Below, in pieces: positions 42,044-49,706 of a stretch of 64,000 nucleotides of DNA. Both the position numbers and the translations under genes were made by a program. This stretch comes from Pseudomonas fluorescens (GTDB taxonomy: Bacteria > Pseudomonadota > Gammaproteobacteria > Pseudomonadales > Pseudomonadaceae). The notes below the pieces were generated by a model that ran no database searches, was not told where the DNA came from, and saw nothing but the letters and a program-made list of their open reading frames with translations. The DNA lies in contig NZ_CP015637.1 in assembly GCF_001708445.1 (NCBI RefSeq), forward strand, positions 5,147,001-5,211,000. Reading direction: 5' to 3'. Position 1 is the stretch's first letter, and every line of letters begins with the position of its first letter.

Positions 42044-42775
42044 ATGCGCTTGACCCAGATTATTGCCGCCGCAGCCATTGCGTTGGTTTCCACGTTTGTC
42101 GTCGCCGATGACGCTGCCGAGCAGACCATTCGCAAGAGCCTGGCCAACTTGCAGCTCGATACGCCGATCGAAAGCATCAGCGCCAGCCCGATGGCCGGCC
42201 TGTACGAAGTCAAGCTCAAGGGCAGCCGTGTGCTGTACGCCAGTGCCGATGGCCAGTACATCGTCCAGGGCTACCTGTTCCAGCTCAAGGATGGCAAGCC
42301 GGTCAACCTGACCGAGAAAGCCGAGCGCCTGGGTGTATCCAAGCTGATCAACGGGATTCCGGTGGCTGAAACCGTGGTTTACCCAGCCATCGGCGAGACC
42401 AAGACCCACATCACCGTGTTTACCGATACCACCTGCCCTTATTGCCACAAGCTGCACGCCGAAGTGCCTGCGCTGAACAAGCTGGGTGTGGAAGTGCGCT
42501 ACGTTGCGTTCCCGCGCCAGGGCCTGGGTTCGCCGGGTGACGAGCAGTTACAAGCCGTCTGGTGTTCAGCCGACAAGAAAGCGGCCATGGACAAGATGGT
42601 TGATGGCAAGGAAATCAAGGCGGACAAATGCGCCAACCCGGTTTCCAAGCAATTCGCCCTCGGCCAATCCATTGGCGTGAACGGTACACCGGCCATCGTT
42701 TTGGCTGACGGTCAAGTGATTCCGGGCTACCAGCCGGCACCGCAAGTTGCCAAACTGGCACTGAGTGCCAAGTAA
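42044..42775 (+). CDS. dsbC: Thiol:disulfide interchange protein DsbC
   Basis: A 243-residue periplasmic disulfide isomerase: a signal peptide of about 21 residues (MRLTQIIAAAAIALVSTFVV), an N-terminal dimerisation domain, and a thioredoxin fold with TCPYCHK (cysteines at 131 and 134) and the cis-Pro segment NGTPAIVLADG. A second cysteine pair (VWCS, DKCAN) is typical of DsbC. The ATG at 42044 is taken because it gives the signal peptide; CAGGAG precedes it. Confidence 0.96.
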   Translation: MRLTQIIAAAAIALVSTFVVADDAAEQTIRKSLANLQLDTPIESISASPMAGLYEVKLKGSRVLYASADGQYIVQGYLFQLKDGKPVNLTEKAERLGVSKLINGIPVAETVVYPAIGETKTHITVFTDTTCPYCHKLHAEVPALNKLGVEVRYVAFPRQGLGSPGDEQLQAVWCSADKKAAMDKMVDGKEIKADKCANPVSKQFALGQSIGVNGTPAIVLADGQVIPGYQPAPQVAKLALSAK

Positions 42776-42838
42776 ACCAGTATCGTCGAACCTTTGACGA
42801 TCATGGCCCGTTGAACGATCAGCGGGTCATCAATTGAA

Positions 42839-42888
42839 AGCCGCAGTTGTGCGGCTGTTTTCCACGGCCGACCTAGCGTCGGCCGTTT
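42839..42888 (+). terminator. Two consecutive hairpins between dsbC and hom
   Basis: The first, AGCCGCA-GTTG-TGCGGCT followed by GTTTT (42839-42861), is a good terminator for dsbC. The second, CGGCCGA-N7-TCGGCCG with GTTT (42865-42888), ends 17 bp before hom and may be a leader structure or a second terminator. Confidence 0.75.
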
Positions 42889-42904
42889 CATGGGGAGTTC
42901 TTCA

Positions 42905-44209
42905 GTGAAACCGGTCAAAGTAGGCATCTGTGGGTTAGGGACCGTCGGTGGCGGTACCTTCAACGTACTTCAGCGTAATGCTGAAGAAATTTCCCGCCGT
43001 GCAGGGCGTGGGATTGAAGTGGCGCAAATTGCCACGCGTTCGCCAAAGCCTCAGTTCCAAACGACCGGTATTGCGATTACCAACGATGTCTTCGCCGTGG
43101 CCACCAACCCTGAAATCGATATCGTCATCGAGCTGGTCGGCGGCTACACCGTGGCCCGCGAGCTGGTGCTCAAGGCTATCGAGAACGGCAAGCACGTGGT
43201 CACCGCCAACAAGGCGCTGATCGCCGTGCACGGCAACGAGATCTTCGCCAAGGCCCGCGAGAAGGGCGTGATCGTCGCGTTCGAAGCCGCAGTGGCCGGC
43301 GGTATTCCGGTGATCAAGGCCATCCGTGAAGGCTTGTCCGCCAACCGTATCAACTGGGTAGCCGGCATCATCAACGGCACCGGTAACTTCATCCTCACCG
43401 AAATGCGCGAGAAGGGCCGTACCTTCGAAGACGTGCTGGCTGAAGCCCAGGCCCTGGGCTACGCCGAAGCCGACCCGACCTTCGACGTCGAGGGCATCGA
43501 CGCGGCGCACAAGTTGACCATCCTGGCGTCCATCGCCTTTGGTATCCCGCTGCAATTCGACAAGGCCTACACCGAAGGCATCACCCAACTGACCACGGCC
43601 GACGTGAACTACGCCGAAGCCCTGGGCTACCGTATCAAGCACCTGGGCGTGGCGCGCAGCACACCGGCCGGTATCGAGTTGCGTGTACACCCGACGCTGA
43701 TCCCGGCCGATCGCCTGATCGCCAACGTCAACGGTGTGATGAACGCCGTGATGGTCAACGGTGATGCCGCCGGTTCCACCTTGTTCTACGGCGCCGGCGC
43801 CGGCATGGAGCCGACCGCTTCGTCGGTGATCGCCGACCTGGTGGACGTGGTTCGCGCCATGACCAGCGATCCGGAAAACCGCGTGCCGCACCTGGCCTTC
43901 CAGCCGGATTCGCTGTCGGCCCACCCGATCCTGCCGATCGAGGCATGCGAAAGCGCCTACTACCTGCGCATCCAGGCCAAGGACCATCCGGGCGTGTTGG
44001 CCCAGGTCGCCAGCATCCTGTCGGAGCGCGGCATCAACATCGAGTCGATCATGCAGAAGGAAGTCGAGGAACAGAACGGCCAGGTGCCTATGATCCTGTT
44101 GACCCACCGCGTGCTTGAGCAGCGCATCAACGATGCCATCACCGCTCTGGAGGCCTTGCAGGGCGTCGTGGGCCCGGTGGTGCGGATTCGCGTCGAACAC
44201 TTGAACTAA
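42905..44209 (+). CDS. hom: Homoserine dehydrogenase
   Basis: A 434-residue enzyme reducing aspartate semialdehyde to homoserine. It has the NAD(P)-binding VGICGLGTVGGGTFNVL, the catalytic-domain VAGIINGTGNFILTEM and DPTFDVEGIDAAHKL, and a C-terminal ACT domain (KDHPGVLAQVASILSERGIN, about 350-430) for threonine feedback. Start: GTG 42905, with GGGGAG eight bases before; the ATG at 42890 has no RBS. thrC follows, completing the threonine pathway. Confidence 0.96.
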   Translation: MKPVKVGICGLGTVGGGTFNVLQRNAEEISRRAGRGIEVAQIATRSPKPQFQTTGIAITNDVFAVATNPEIDIVIELVGGYTVARELVLKAIENGKHVVTANKALIAVHGNEIFAKAREKGVIVAFEAAVAGGIPVIKAIREGLSANRINWVAGIINGTGNFILTEMREKGRTFEDVLAEAQALGYAEADPTFDVEGIDAAHKLTILASIAFGIPLQFDKAYTEGITQLTTADVNYAEALGYRIKHLGVARSTPAGIELRVHPTLIPADRLIANVNGVMNAVMVNGDAAGSTLFYGAGAGMEPTASSVIADLVDVVRAMTSDPENRVPHLAFQPDSLSAHPILPIEACESAYYLRIQAKDHPGVLAQVASILSERGINIESIMQKEVEEQNGQVPMILLTHRVLEQRINDAITALEALQGVVGPVVRIRVEHLN

Positions 44210-44220
44210 CCGATTTGTTC

Positions 44221-44249
44221 CAGGGGCCCCGTGTGTGCGGCGGCCCCTG
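44221..44249 (+). promoter_or_regulatory. Inverted repeat between hom and thrC
   Basis: CAGGGGCC and GGCCCCTG pair across 13 bases, without a T-run, 28 bp before thrC. It could stabilise the transcript end or set the relative output of the two genes. Function inferred only from position. Confidence 0.5.
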
Positions 44250-44276
44250 TTCGAGAATGTTTTAGAGGAGCCAGTC

Positions 44277-45686
44277 ATGCGTTACATCAGCACCCGCGGC
44301 CAGGCACCGGCCCTGAATTTCGAAGACGTTTTGCTGGCAGGCCTTGCCACCGACGGCGGCCTGTACGTGCCGGAGAACCTGCCACGCTTCACCCAGGAAG
44401 AAATTGCTTCCTGGGCCGGCCTGCCGTACCACGAACTGGCATTCCGGGTGATGCGCCCGTTCGTTACCGGCAGCATCCCGGATGCGGATTTCAAAAAGAT
44501 CCTGGAAGAGACATACGGCGTGTTTTCCCACAGCGCCATCGCCCCGCTGCGCCAACTGAATGGCAACGAGTGGGTGCTTGAGCTGTTCCACGGCCCGACC
44601 CTGGCGTTCAAGGACTTTGCCCTGCAACTGCTGGGTCGCCTGTTGGACTACGTGCTGGAAAAGCGCGGCGAGCGCGTGGTGATCATCGGCGCTACTTCCG
44701 GTGACACCGGTTCGGCGGCCATTGAAGGCTGCAAACACTGCGAAAACGTCGACATCTTTATCCTGCACCCGCACAAGCGTGTGTCGGAGGTGCAGCGTCG
44801 GCAGATGACCACCATCTTCGGTGAGAACATCCACAACATCGCCATCGAAGGCAACTTTGATGACTGCCAGGAAATGGTCAAGAACAGCTTCGCTGACCAG
44901 AGCTTCCTCAAGGGCACGCGCCTGGTGGCAGTGAACTCGATCAACTGGGCGCGGATCATGGCCCAGATCGTCTACTACTTCCACGCCGCCCTGCAGCTGG
45001 GTGGCCCGGCGCGTTCGGTGTCGTTCTCGGTGCCGACCGGCAACTTCGGCGATATCTTCGCCGGCTACCTCGCGCGCAACATGGGCCTGCCGATCAACCA
45101 GTTGATCGTCGCCACCAACCGCAACGACATCCTGCACCGCTTCATGAGCGGCAACCAGTACGTCAAGGAAACCCTGCACGCCACCCTGTCGCCGTCGATG
45201 GACATCATGGTGTCGTCGAACTTCGAACGCCTGCTGTTCGATATGCACGGCCGTAACGGGGCTGCGCTGGCTGAGTTGATGAACAGCTTCAAGAGCGGTG
45301 GTGGTTTCAGCGTCGATCAAGAGCGCTGGACCGAAACCCGCAAGCTGTTCGACTCCCTCGCGGTGGACGATGCACAGACCTGCGAAACCATCGCTGAAGT
45401 CTATGCCCAGACCGGCGAACTGCTGGACCCGCACACCGCCATCGGTGTAAAGGCTGCGCGTGAATGCCGTCGCAGCCTGGATATCCCGATGGTGATCCTG
45501 GGCACCGCCCACCCGGTCAAATTCCCGGAAGCGGTGGAAAAGGCGGGCGTTGGCAAGGCTTTGGAACTGCCGGAGCATCTGGCCGACCTGTTCGAGCGTG
45601 AAGAGCGTTGCACAGTGCTGCCGAATGATTTGAAGGCGATGCAGGCGTTTGTCAGCCAGCATGGTAATCGTGGCAAGCCTTTGTAA
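44277..45686 (+). CDS. thrC: Threonine synthase
   Basis: A 469-residue PLP enzyme converting O-phosphohomoserine to threonine. The N-terminus MRYISTRGQAPALNFEDVLL is the family's, the PLP lysine lies in PTLAFKDFALQLLGRLLD (about residue 110), and GATSGDTGSAAIEGC is the phosphate-binding segment. AGAGGAG precedes ATG 44277. It forms an operon with hom and ends in a strong terminator. Confidence 0.97.
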   Translation: MRYISTRGQAPALNFEDVLLAGLATDGGLYVPENLPRFTQEEIASWAGLPYHELAFRVMRPFVTGSIPDADFKKILEETYGVFSHSAIAPLRQLNGNEWVLELFHGPTLAFKDFALQLLGRLLDYVLEKRGERVVIIGATSGDTGSAAIEGCKHCENVDIFILHPHKRVSEVQRRQMTTIFGENIHNIAIEGNFDDCQEMVKNSFADQSFLKGTRLVAVNSINWARIMAQIVYYFHAALQLGGPARSVSFSVPTGNFGDIFAGYLARNMGLPINQLIVATNRNDILHRFMSGNQYVKETLHATLSPSMDIMVSSNFERLLFDMHGRNGAALAELMNSFKSGGGFSVDQERWTETRKLFDSLAVDDAQTCETIAEVYAQTGELLDPHTAIGVKAARECRRSLDIPMVILGTAHPVKFPEAVEKAGVGKALELPEHLADLFEREERCTVLPNDLKAMQAFVSQHGNRGKPL

Positions 45687-45702
45687 GACAAATCACGAAG
45701 AC

Positions 45703-45742
45703 AAAAACGCCGCTTTCCCTTCCTTGGGTCAGCGGCGTTTTT
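45703..45742 (+). terminator. Terminator after thrC (probably bidirectional)
   Basis: AAAAACGCCGCT-N16-AGCGGCGTTTTT: a perfect 12-base stem with A- and T-runs on both sides, between convergent thrC and the small membrane protein gene. Confidence 0.93.
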
Positions 45743-45767
45743 CGTTTCTGGCGGGCCCGCTCAAGTG

Positions 45768-45989
45768 TTACGAGAATAGTTTCTGGGCGACGACTATGAC
45801 TGTGCCGACAGCGGCATAGAAGCCGGTCGCGATAGCCACCGGGTACCAGAACGTCTCACAGGTTATCTTCAGGGATTCTGCGTGGAGTTTGTTTTGCTCT
45901 GCATTCATGCGTGCTATCTCAGCAAAAATACGGGATACCTCGGCGTGCATCCTGTCTGTCGCTGTCTGTTGTTCATTTTGTTCTGCCAT
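45768..45989 (-). CDS. Small tail-anchored protein with amphipathic helix
   Basis: 73 residues, family not recognised. The N-terminal 45 residues form a charged helix with alternating Ala/Glu/Met (RMHAEVSRIFAEIARMNAEQ, NKLHAESLKI), a likely coiled coil; then comes one membrane segment (WYPVAIATGFYAAVGTVIVV) and a short tail QKLFS. The start at 45989 has AAGGA at 8-base spacing; the frame is open upstream to 46103 without support. The layout resembles small regulatory or stress membrane peptides, or holin-like accessory proteins, but no role can be assigned. Confidence 0.6.
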   Translation of the reverse strand: MAEQNEQQTATDRMHAEVSRIFAEIARMNAEQNKLHAESLKITCETFWYPVAIATGFYAAVGTVIVVAQKLFS

Positions 45990-46299
45990 CGTATTTATCC
46001 TTCGGAATATGGGCCTTTTGACATGCGCTTTACCTGCGTGGCAGCGTGACCAGCGCTCACCGAGATAGGATTCACCTCCGGTCACAGCCGTCGGAAACCC
46101 CAAAACAGCCGCCCATTGCGTAAGCAGTCATGTGCGCCGTTTTTTGGTTGTCATGTTGCAAGCGCATGCTGGTTCTAGTCACTCCCCGAAACCCCCATAA
46201 CGACGAAAAAGCGAACTTTCCTACGTTACATCCAGTCACTTAGGATAGATGCAGCTCCCGTTGAACCGATTGTTCCCGAACTATTGAGTGGTGATCGAG
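45990..46299. other. 310-bp gap between two divergent small genes
   Basis: No gene is supported. In front of the small membrane protein gene, 46046-46085 has arms GTGACC and GGTCAC around 28 bases, a possible leader stem of that gene. Towards the DUF3509 gene the sequence is AT-richer and must hold its promoter, but I see no clear -35/-10 pair. Confidence 0.5.
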
Positions 46300-46584
46300 A
46301 TGGAAAGTATCAGCCTATTGCTCGAAGAAGCACTGAGCCCTTATCAGGTTACGCTGACCGCCTCTGGTGCGCAGGGCGAGTGCCTGGTGACCGTGAAGAA
46401 TCCTGCTGGCGCCATCGTGGTCGAACGTGAAGTCGACCGTGCGCAACTGACTGACAAGCGCGCTCTGGTGGATGTGGTGGATTGCCTGCTGCGCGATCTC
46501 AAAATCGCAGAGGGGCGTCTTGAACCGTCGGTGATCGCGGCCCTGCGTAACGCCGCCCAGACCCGTAGTGGGGTGTTGGCATGA
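46300..46584 (+). CDS. DUF3509-family protein
   Basis: 94 residues: MESISLLLEEALSPYQVTLT, then LVTVKNPAGAIVVEREVDRAQL and VDVVDCLLRDLKIAEGRLEP. This pattern (F/S-L-L-E/D-A-Y/L-SPYQV, then a Glu/Arg-rich strand and a long helix) resembles the DUF3509 proteins that are widespread in Pseudomonas. The RBS is weak (GAG just before ATG), and in-frame GTG codons at 46288 and 46291 are alternatives. Function unknown. Confidence 0.7.
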   Translation: MESISLLLEEALSPYQVTLTASGAQGECLVTVKNPAGAIVVEREVDRAQLTDKRALVDVVDCLLRDLKIAEGRLEPSVIAALRNAAQTRSGVLA

Positions 46585-46705
46585 AGAATTATTTTTCTTC
46601 GGAACCTTCCTACGCTATGACGAGTCAGATTTCGTAACAGTAAGAGCAAACATTGTGCTCCGGTGTTTGTGTCTTGTTGTACTGGTCTTTTTGTAGGCCA
46701 CGTTT

Positions 46706-46745
46706 AACCCCGAGTTGTCTCCCCACTCCTCGGGGTTTCTTTTTG
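46706..46745 (+). terminator. Terminator after the DUF3509 gene
   Basis: AACCCCGAG and CTCGGGGTT enclose 14 bases and are followed by TCTTTTT, in the gap before the convergent solute-binding protein gene. Confidence 0.9.
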
Positions 46746-46756
46746 CCCGCGATTTG

Positions 46757-47641
46757 TCAGGGCATGGGCGAGTCCTGGAAAAAGCTTGGGTTGTCGCGCA
46801 GGTAGTGTTCCCGGGTGACCGGGTCCAGCCATGAAGCATAGGACTGCTGCACCTGTTCCAGAGGGATGTCACGCAGTACCTGGTTGATGCGTTCGATCGC
46901 CTCGCGGCCGAGGGCGGTGTTCGAGCAACCGATGTGCGTGCGTTGGTAAGGCGCGGCGCCCTTGATCGGGAAAAACATCAGCTCCTGTGGGTCAATCCCC
47001 TGTTGCATGGCGTGGTAGCGGATCTCCGTCCAATAGCCCAGGACCGCTTCCAGGCGGCCGAGACGTTGCATCTGCAACAGGCTGCCCAATGCATCGTTGC
47101 CGTAGTGCAGCGCCAATTTGTGCGCGGTGGCGTGCTTGAGGCGCTCGTCGATGACGGCGCCATAGCTGCGTTCTGCGGTGGCGCCAAGCCGGGTGTTGGG
47201 AGCGTCGAGAAAAGCCTGCAGGTCGAACTGACCGTCGTTGATAAAGGGCGCCATGGCCTCCTGCTGGCTCCGGCGGATCATCACGCCATTGCTCACCGTC
47301 ACGAAGGCCTGGGTCGAAAAAACAACGTACTTGGCGCGCTCCGGTGTCCACAGCAGTGACGGGTCACAGGTGAACGACGGCTCGCGCAGCATTTGCGTGC
47401 CCCGGGCGCGGTTGACGTGCAGGATCTGATGGCGATATTCCGGCAGGCGCTCGGCGAGCATGGGCAGCAACTGGTCCAGTGCTCCCTGCCCCTTGCGCGG
47501 GCCTTCGAAGATGGTCACCGGTGGCAGGTCGCGCAACAACCAGACCAGCGTATCCTGGGCGTTGGCCGAAACCGGCCAGCCGCCGACCATCAAGGTGACG
47601 TGACACAGGCAAATGAACCAGCGCTGGACGCGACGTGTCAT
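46757..47641 (-). CDS. Periplasmic solute-binding protein, family 3-like
   Basis: A 294-residue exported protein: a signal peptide (MTRRVQRWFICLCHVTLMVG, cut after SANA) and a bilobed amino-acid-type binding domain (LVWLLRDLPPVTIFEGPRKG at about 32-51, TCDPSLLWTPERAKYVVFST, IDERLKHATAHKLALHYGND). It belongs to the TIGR02285-type proteins without a transporter partner. The ligand is unknown. Its ATG overlaps the CoA-transferase stop codon by one base (TGATG), so the two are coupled; the functional link is not obvious. Confidence 0.85.
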   Translation of the reverse strand: MTRRVQRWFICLCHVTLMVGGWPVSANAQDTLVWLLRDLPPVTIFEGPRKGQGALDQLLPMLAERLPEYRHQILHVNRARGTQMLREPSFTCDPSLLWTPERAKYVVFSTQAFVTVSNGVMIRRSQQEAMAPFINDGQFDLQAFLDAPNTRLGATAERSYGAVIDERLKHATAHKLALHYGNDALGSLLQMQRLGRLEAVLGYWTEIRYHAMQQGIDPQELMFFPIKGAAPYQRTHIGCSNTALGREAIERINQVLRDIPLEQVQQSYASWLDPVTREHYLRDNPSFFQDSPMP

Positions 47642-48840
47642 CAGATCGCGCCATCCTCATGCAAACGGGTGATTGCCAGGGCATCGTAGCCCAGCGCCTG
47701 GAGCAGCTCGTTGTTGTGTTCGCCCAGCTTCGGCCCGACCCATTCACAACTGCCGGGCGTGTCCGACAGCTTGGGCACGATGCCGGGCATCTTGAAGTCC
47801 TTGCCGTCCGGCAGTTGCGCCTTGAGGAACATCTCCCGAGCCAGGAATTGCGGGTCTGCGAGCATGTCTTCAGCACTGTAGATGCGGCTGGCGGGGACCT
47901 CGGCCTTGTTCAACTGCTCCACCACCTGCTCCAGTGGCAAGGCGTTGACCCAACGATCAATCACCCCGTAAAGCTCATCGCGGCGGCCATCACGCCCATC
48001 ATTGCTGGCCAGTTCCGGGTCGTTGGCCAGGTCCTCACGGCCGATGGCCGACATGAAGCGCTTGAAGATCGCATCGCCGTTGGCGCCAATCTGCACGTGC
48101 TTGCCGTCCGCACTGGTATGGATCGAAGACGGCGTGATGCCAGGCATGATGTTGCCGGTGCGCTCGCGGATAAACCCGAACACGTCGAACTCGGGGACCA
48201 TGCTTTCCATCATGGCGAAAATCGCTTCGTACAGCGCCACATCCACCACTTGGCCGACCCCACCATTGACCTCGCGATGACGCAGTGCCATCAGCGCACC
48301 GATCACCGCCCAGAGGGCGGCAATCGAATCACCGATGGAAATCCCGGTACGCACCGGCGGGCGGTCTTCGAAGCCGGTGATATAGCGCAGCCCTCCCATG
48401 GACTCGCCCACCGCGCCAAACCCTGGCTGGTCTTTCATTGGCCCGGTCTGGCCGAAGCCAGAGAGGCGCACCATCACCAGCTTCGGGTTCAGTGCGTGCA
48501 GGGTTTCCCAGCTCAGGCCGAGCTTTTCCAGGACGCCGGGACGGAAGTTTTCGATCAGGATGTCGGCGTCTGCCAGCAACTGTTTGAGGACCGCCAGCCC
48601 GTCCGGATGCTTGAGGTTCAGCGTCAGTGACTTCTTGTTGCGCGCCTGCACAAACCACCACAACGAGGTGCCTTCATACAGCTTGCGCCACTTGCGCAGC
48701 GGGTCGCCGCCATCCGGCGACTCGACCTTGATCACTTCGGCGCCGAACTCGGCGCAGATGCGTGAAGCGAAGGGGCCGGCGATCAGGGTGCCGAGTTCGA
48801 TGACTTTCAGGCCGGCAAGCGGTTTGGCATTAAACGACAT
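47641..48840 (-). CDS. CaiB/BaiF-type CoA-transferase
   Basis: A 399-residue family III CoA-transferase: LAGLKVIELGTLIAGPFASR at the N-terminus, FGAEVIKVESPDGGDPLRKW, NKKSLTLNLKHPDG, ENFRPGVLEKLGL, and the catalytic Asp in SIGDSIAALW (about residue 171). It swaps CoA between carboxylic acids. The acids are unknown; substrate names for this family cannot be read from sequence. AAGGATCATC precedes the ATG at 48840. The next gene downstream is the solute-binding protein, overlapping by TGATG. Confidence 0.94.
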   Translation of the reverse strand: MSFNAKPLAGLKVIELGTLIAGPFASRICAEFGAEVIKVESPDGGDPLRKWRKLYEGTSLWWFVQARNKKSLTLNLKHPDGLAVLKQLLADADILIENFRPGVLEKLGLSWETLHALNPKLVMVRLSGFGQTGPMKDQPGFGAVGESMGGLRYITGFEDRPPVRTGISIGDSIAALWAVIGALMALRHREVNGGVGQVVDVALYEAIFAMMESMVPEFDVFGFIRERTGNIMPGITPSSIHTSADGKHVQIGANGDAIFKRFMSAIGREDLANDPELASNDGRDGRRDELYGVIDRWVNALPLEQVVEQLNKAEVPASRIYSAEDMLADPQFLAREMFLKAQLPDGKDFKMPGIVPKLSDTPGSCEWVGPKLGEHNNELLQALGYDALAITRLHEDGAI

Positions 48841-48988
48841 GATGATCCTTTCAAGCGCAGGGCAGTGGTGTGATGCCTTTTAACATAGGCGAGTGGCCCA
48901 GGGATAAGGATGATGCAGCGCAGGATTCGTTGAATGCCCTCGCCATCGGTTAGACTGGCCGCCTTTCCCTGTCTCTAGAAGCCCGTTC

Positions 48989-49531
48989 ATGGCCCAGCCG
49001 TCCACGACCTATAAATTCGAACTCAACCTCACCGACCTCGATCGCTCGGTGTACGAGAGCGTCAAACAGACCATCGCCCGCCACCCGTCGGAAACCGAAG
49101 AGCGTATGACCGTGCGCCTGCTGGCCTACGCGCTGTGGTACAGCGAACAGGTGTCGTTCGGCCGTGGCCTCTCGGATGTAGACGAGCCGGCCCTGTGGGA
49201 AAAAAGCCTGGATGATCGGGTTTTACACTGGATCGAAGTCGGCCAGCCCGATGTCGACCGCCTGACCTGGTGCTCGCGCCGCGCCGAACGTACCAGTTTG
49301 CTCGCCTATGGCAGCCTGCGCGTGTGGGAAGGCAAGGTGGTGCCGGCGGCGAAAAGTATGAAGAACGTGCACATCGCTGCCGTGCCGCAGGAAGTCCTCG
49401 AGACCTTGGCCAAGGACATGCCGCGCGTGATCAAGTGGGACGTGATGATCAGTGAAGGCACGATCTTCGTGACTGATGACCGCGGCCAGCACGAAGTGCA
49501 ACTGCAATGGCTGGTCGGCGAACGCGGTTGA
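48989..49531 (+). CDS. yaeQ: YaeQ-family protein
   Basis: A 180-residue YaeQ protein: MAQPSTTYKFELNLTDLDRS, YESVKQTIARHPSETEERM, FGRGLSDVDEPALWEKSLDD and VGQPDVDRLTWCSRRAERTS are hallmark segments, with the Mg-nuclease-like fold's acidic residues. It was first found as a multicopy suppressor of an RfaH defect in E. coli; its molecular role is not settled. Position next to recJ is common in Pseudomonas. Confidence 0.95.
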   Translation: MAQPSTTYKFELNLTDLDRSVYESVKQTIARHPSETEERMTVRLLAYALWYSEQVSFGRGLSDVDEPALWEKSLDDRVLHWIEVGQPDVDRLTWCSRRAERTSLLAYGSLRVWEGKVVPAAKSMKNVHIAAVPQEVLETLAKDMPRVIKWDVMISEGTIFVTDDRGQHEVQLQWLVGERG

Positions 49532-49532
49532 A

Positions 49533-49641
49533 AAATGTGGGAGGCGGCGTGCTCCCGATGACGCTGGAGCCGGTCAAGTTGCAGTCACTGTTGCGCCGCT
49601 GCCGGGAGCCATTCGAATTGTCGCACCGCCCCTCCCACAAC
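49533..49641. repeat. REPIN with a loop-expanded right arm
   Basis: Left arm ATGTGGGAGGCGGCGTGCTCCC; right arm GGGAGCCATTCGAATTGTCGC followed by ACCGCCCCTCCCACAA. The right arm has the same 17-base expansion as the element at 33183-33295 (CGGTGCGAC-A/G-ATTCGA when read in reverse). Confidence 0.75.
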
Positions 49642-49706
49642 TGACCCGTGCCGCTTTAAGCCGTGTTGTTTAATCGTTGTATCAGCAGAGAAGCTCCCGT
49701 CACCCC

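Noticed and set aside
42935..44278. Long minus-strand frame across hom
   Set aside because: Shadow of hom with no recognisable domain.
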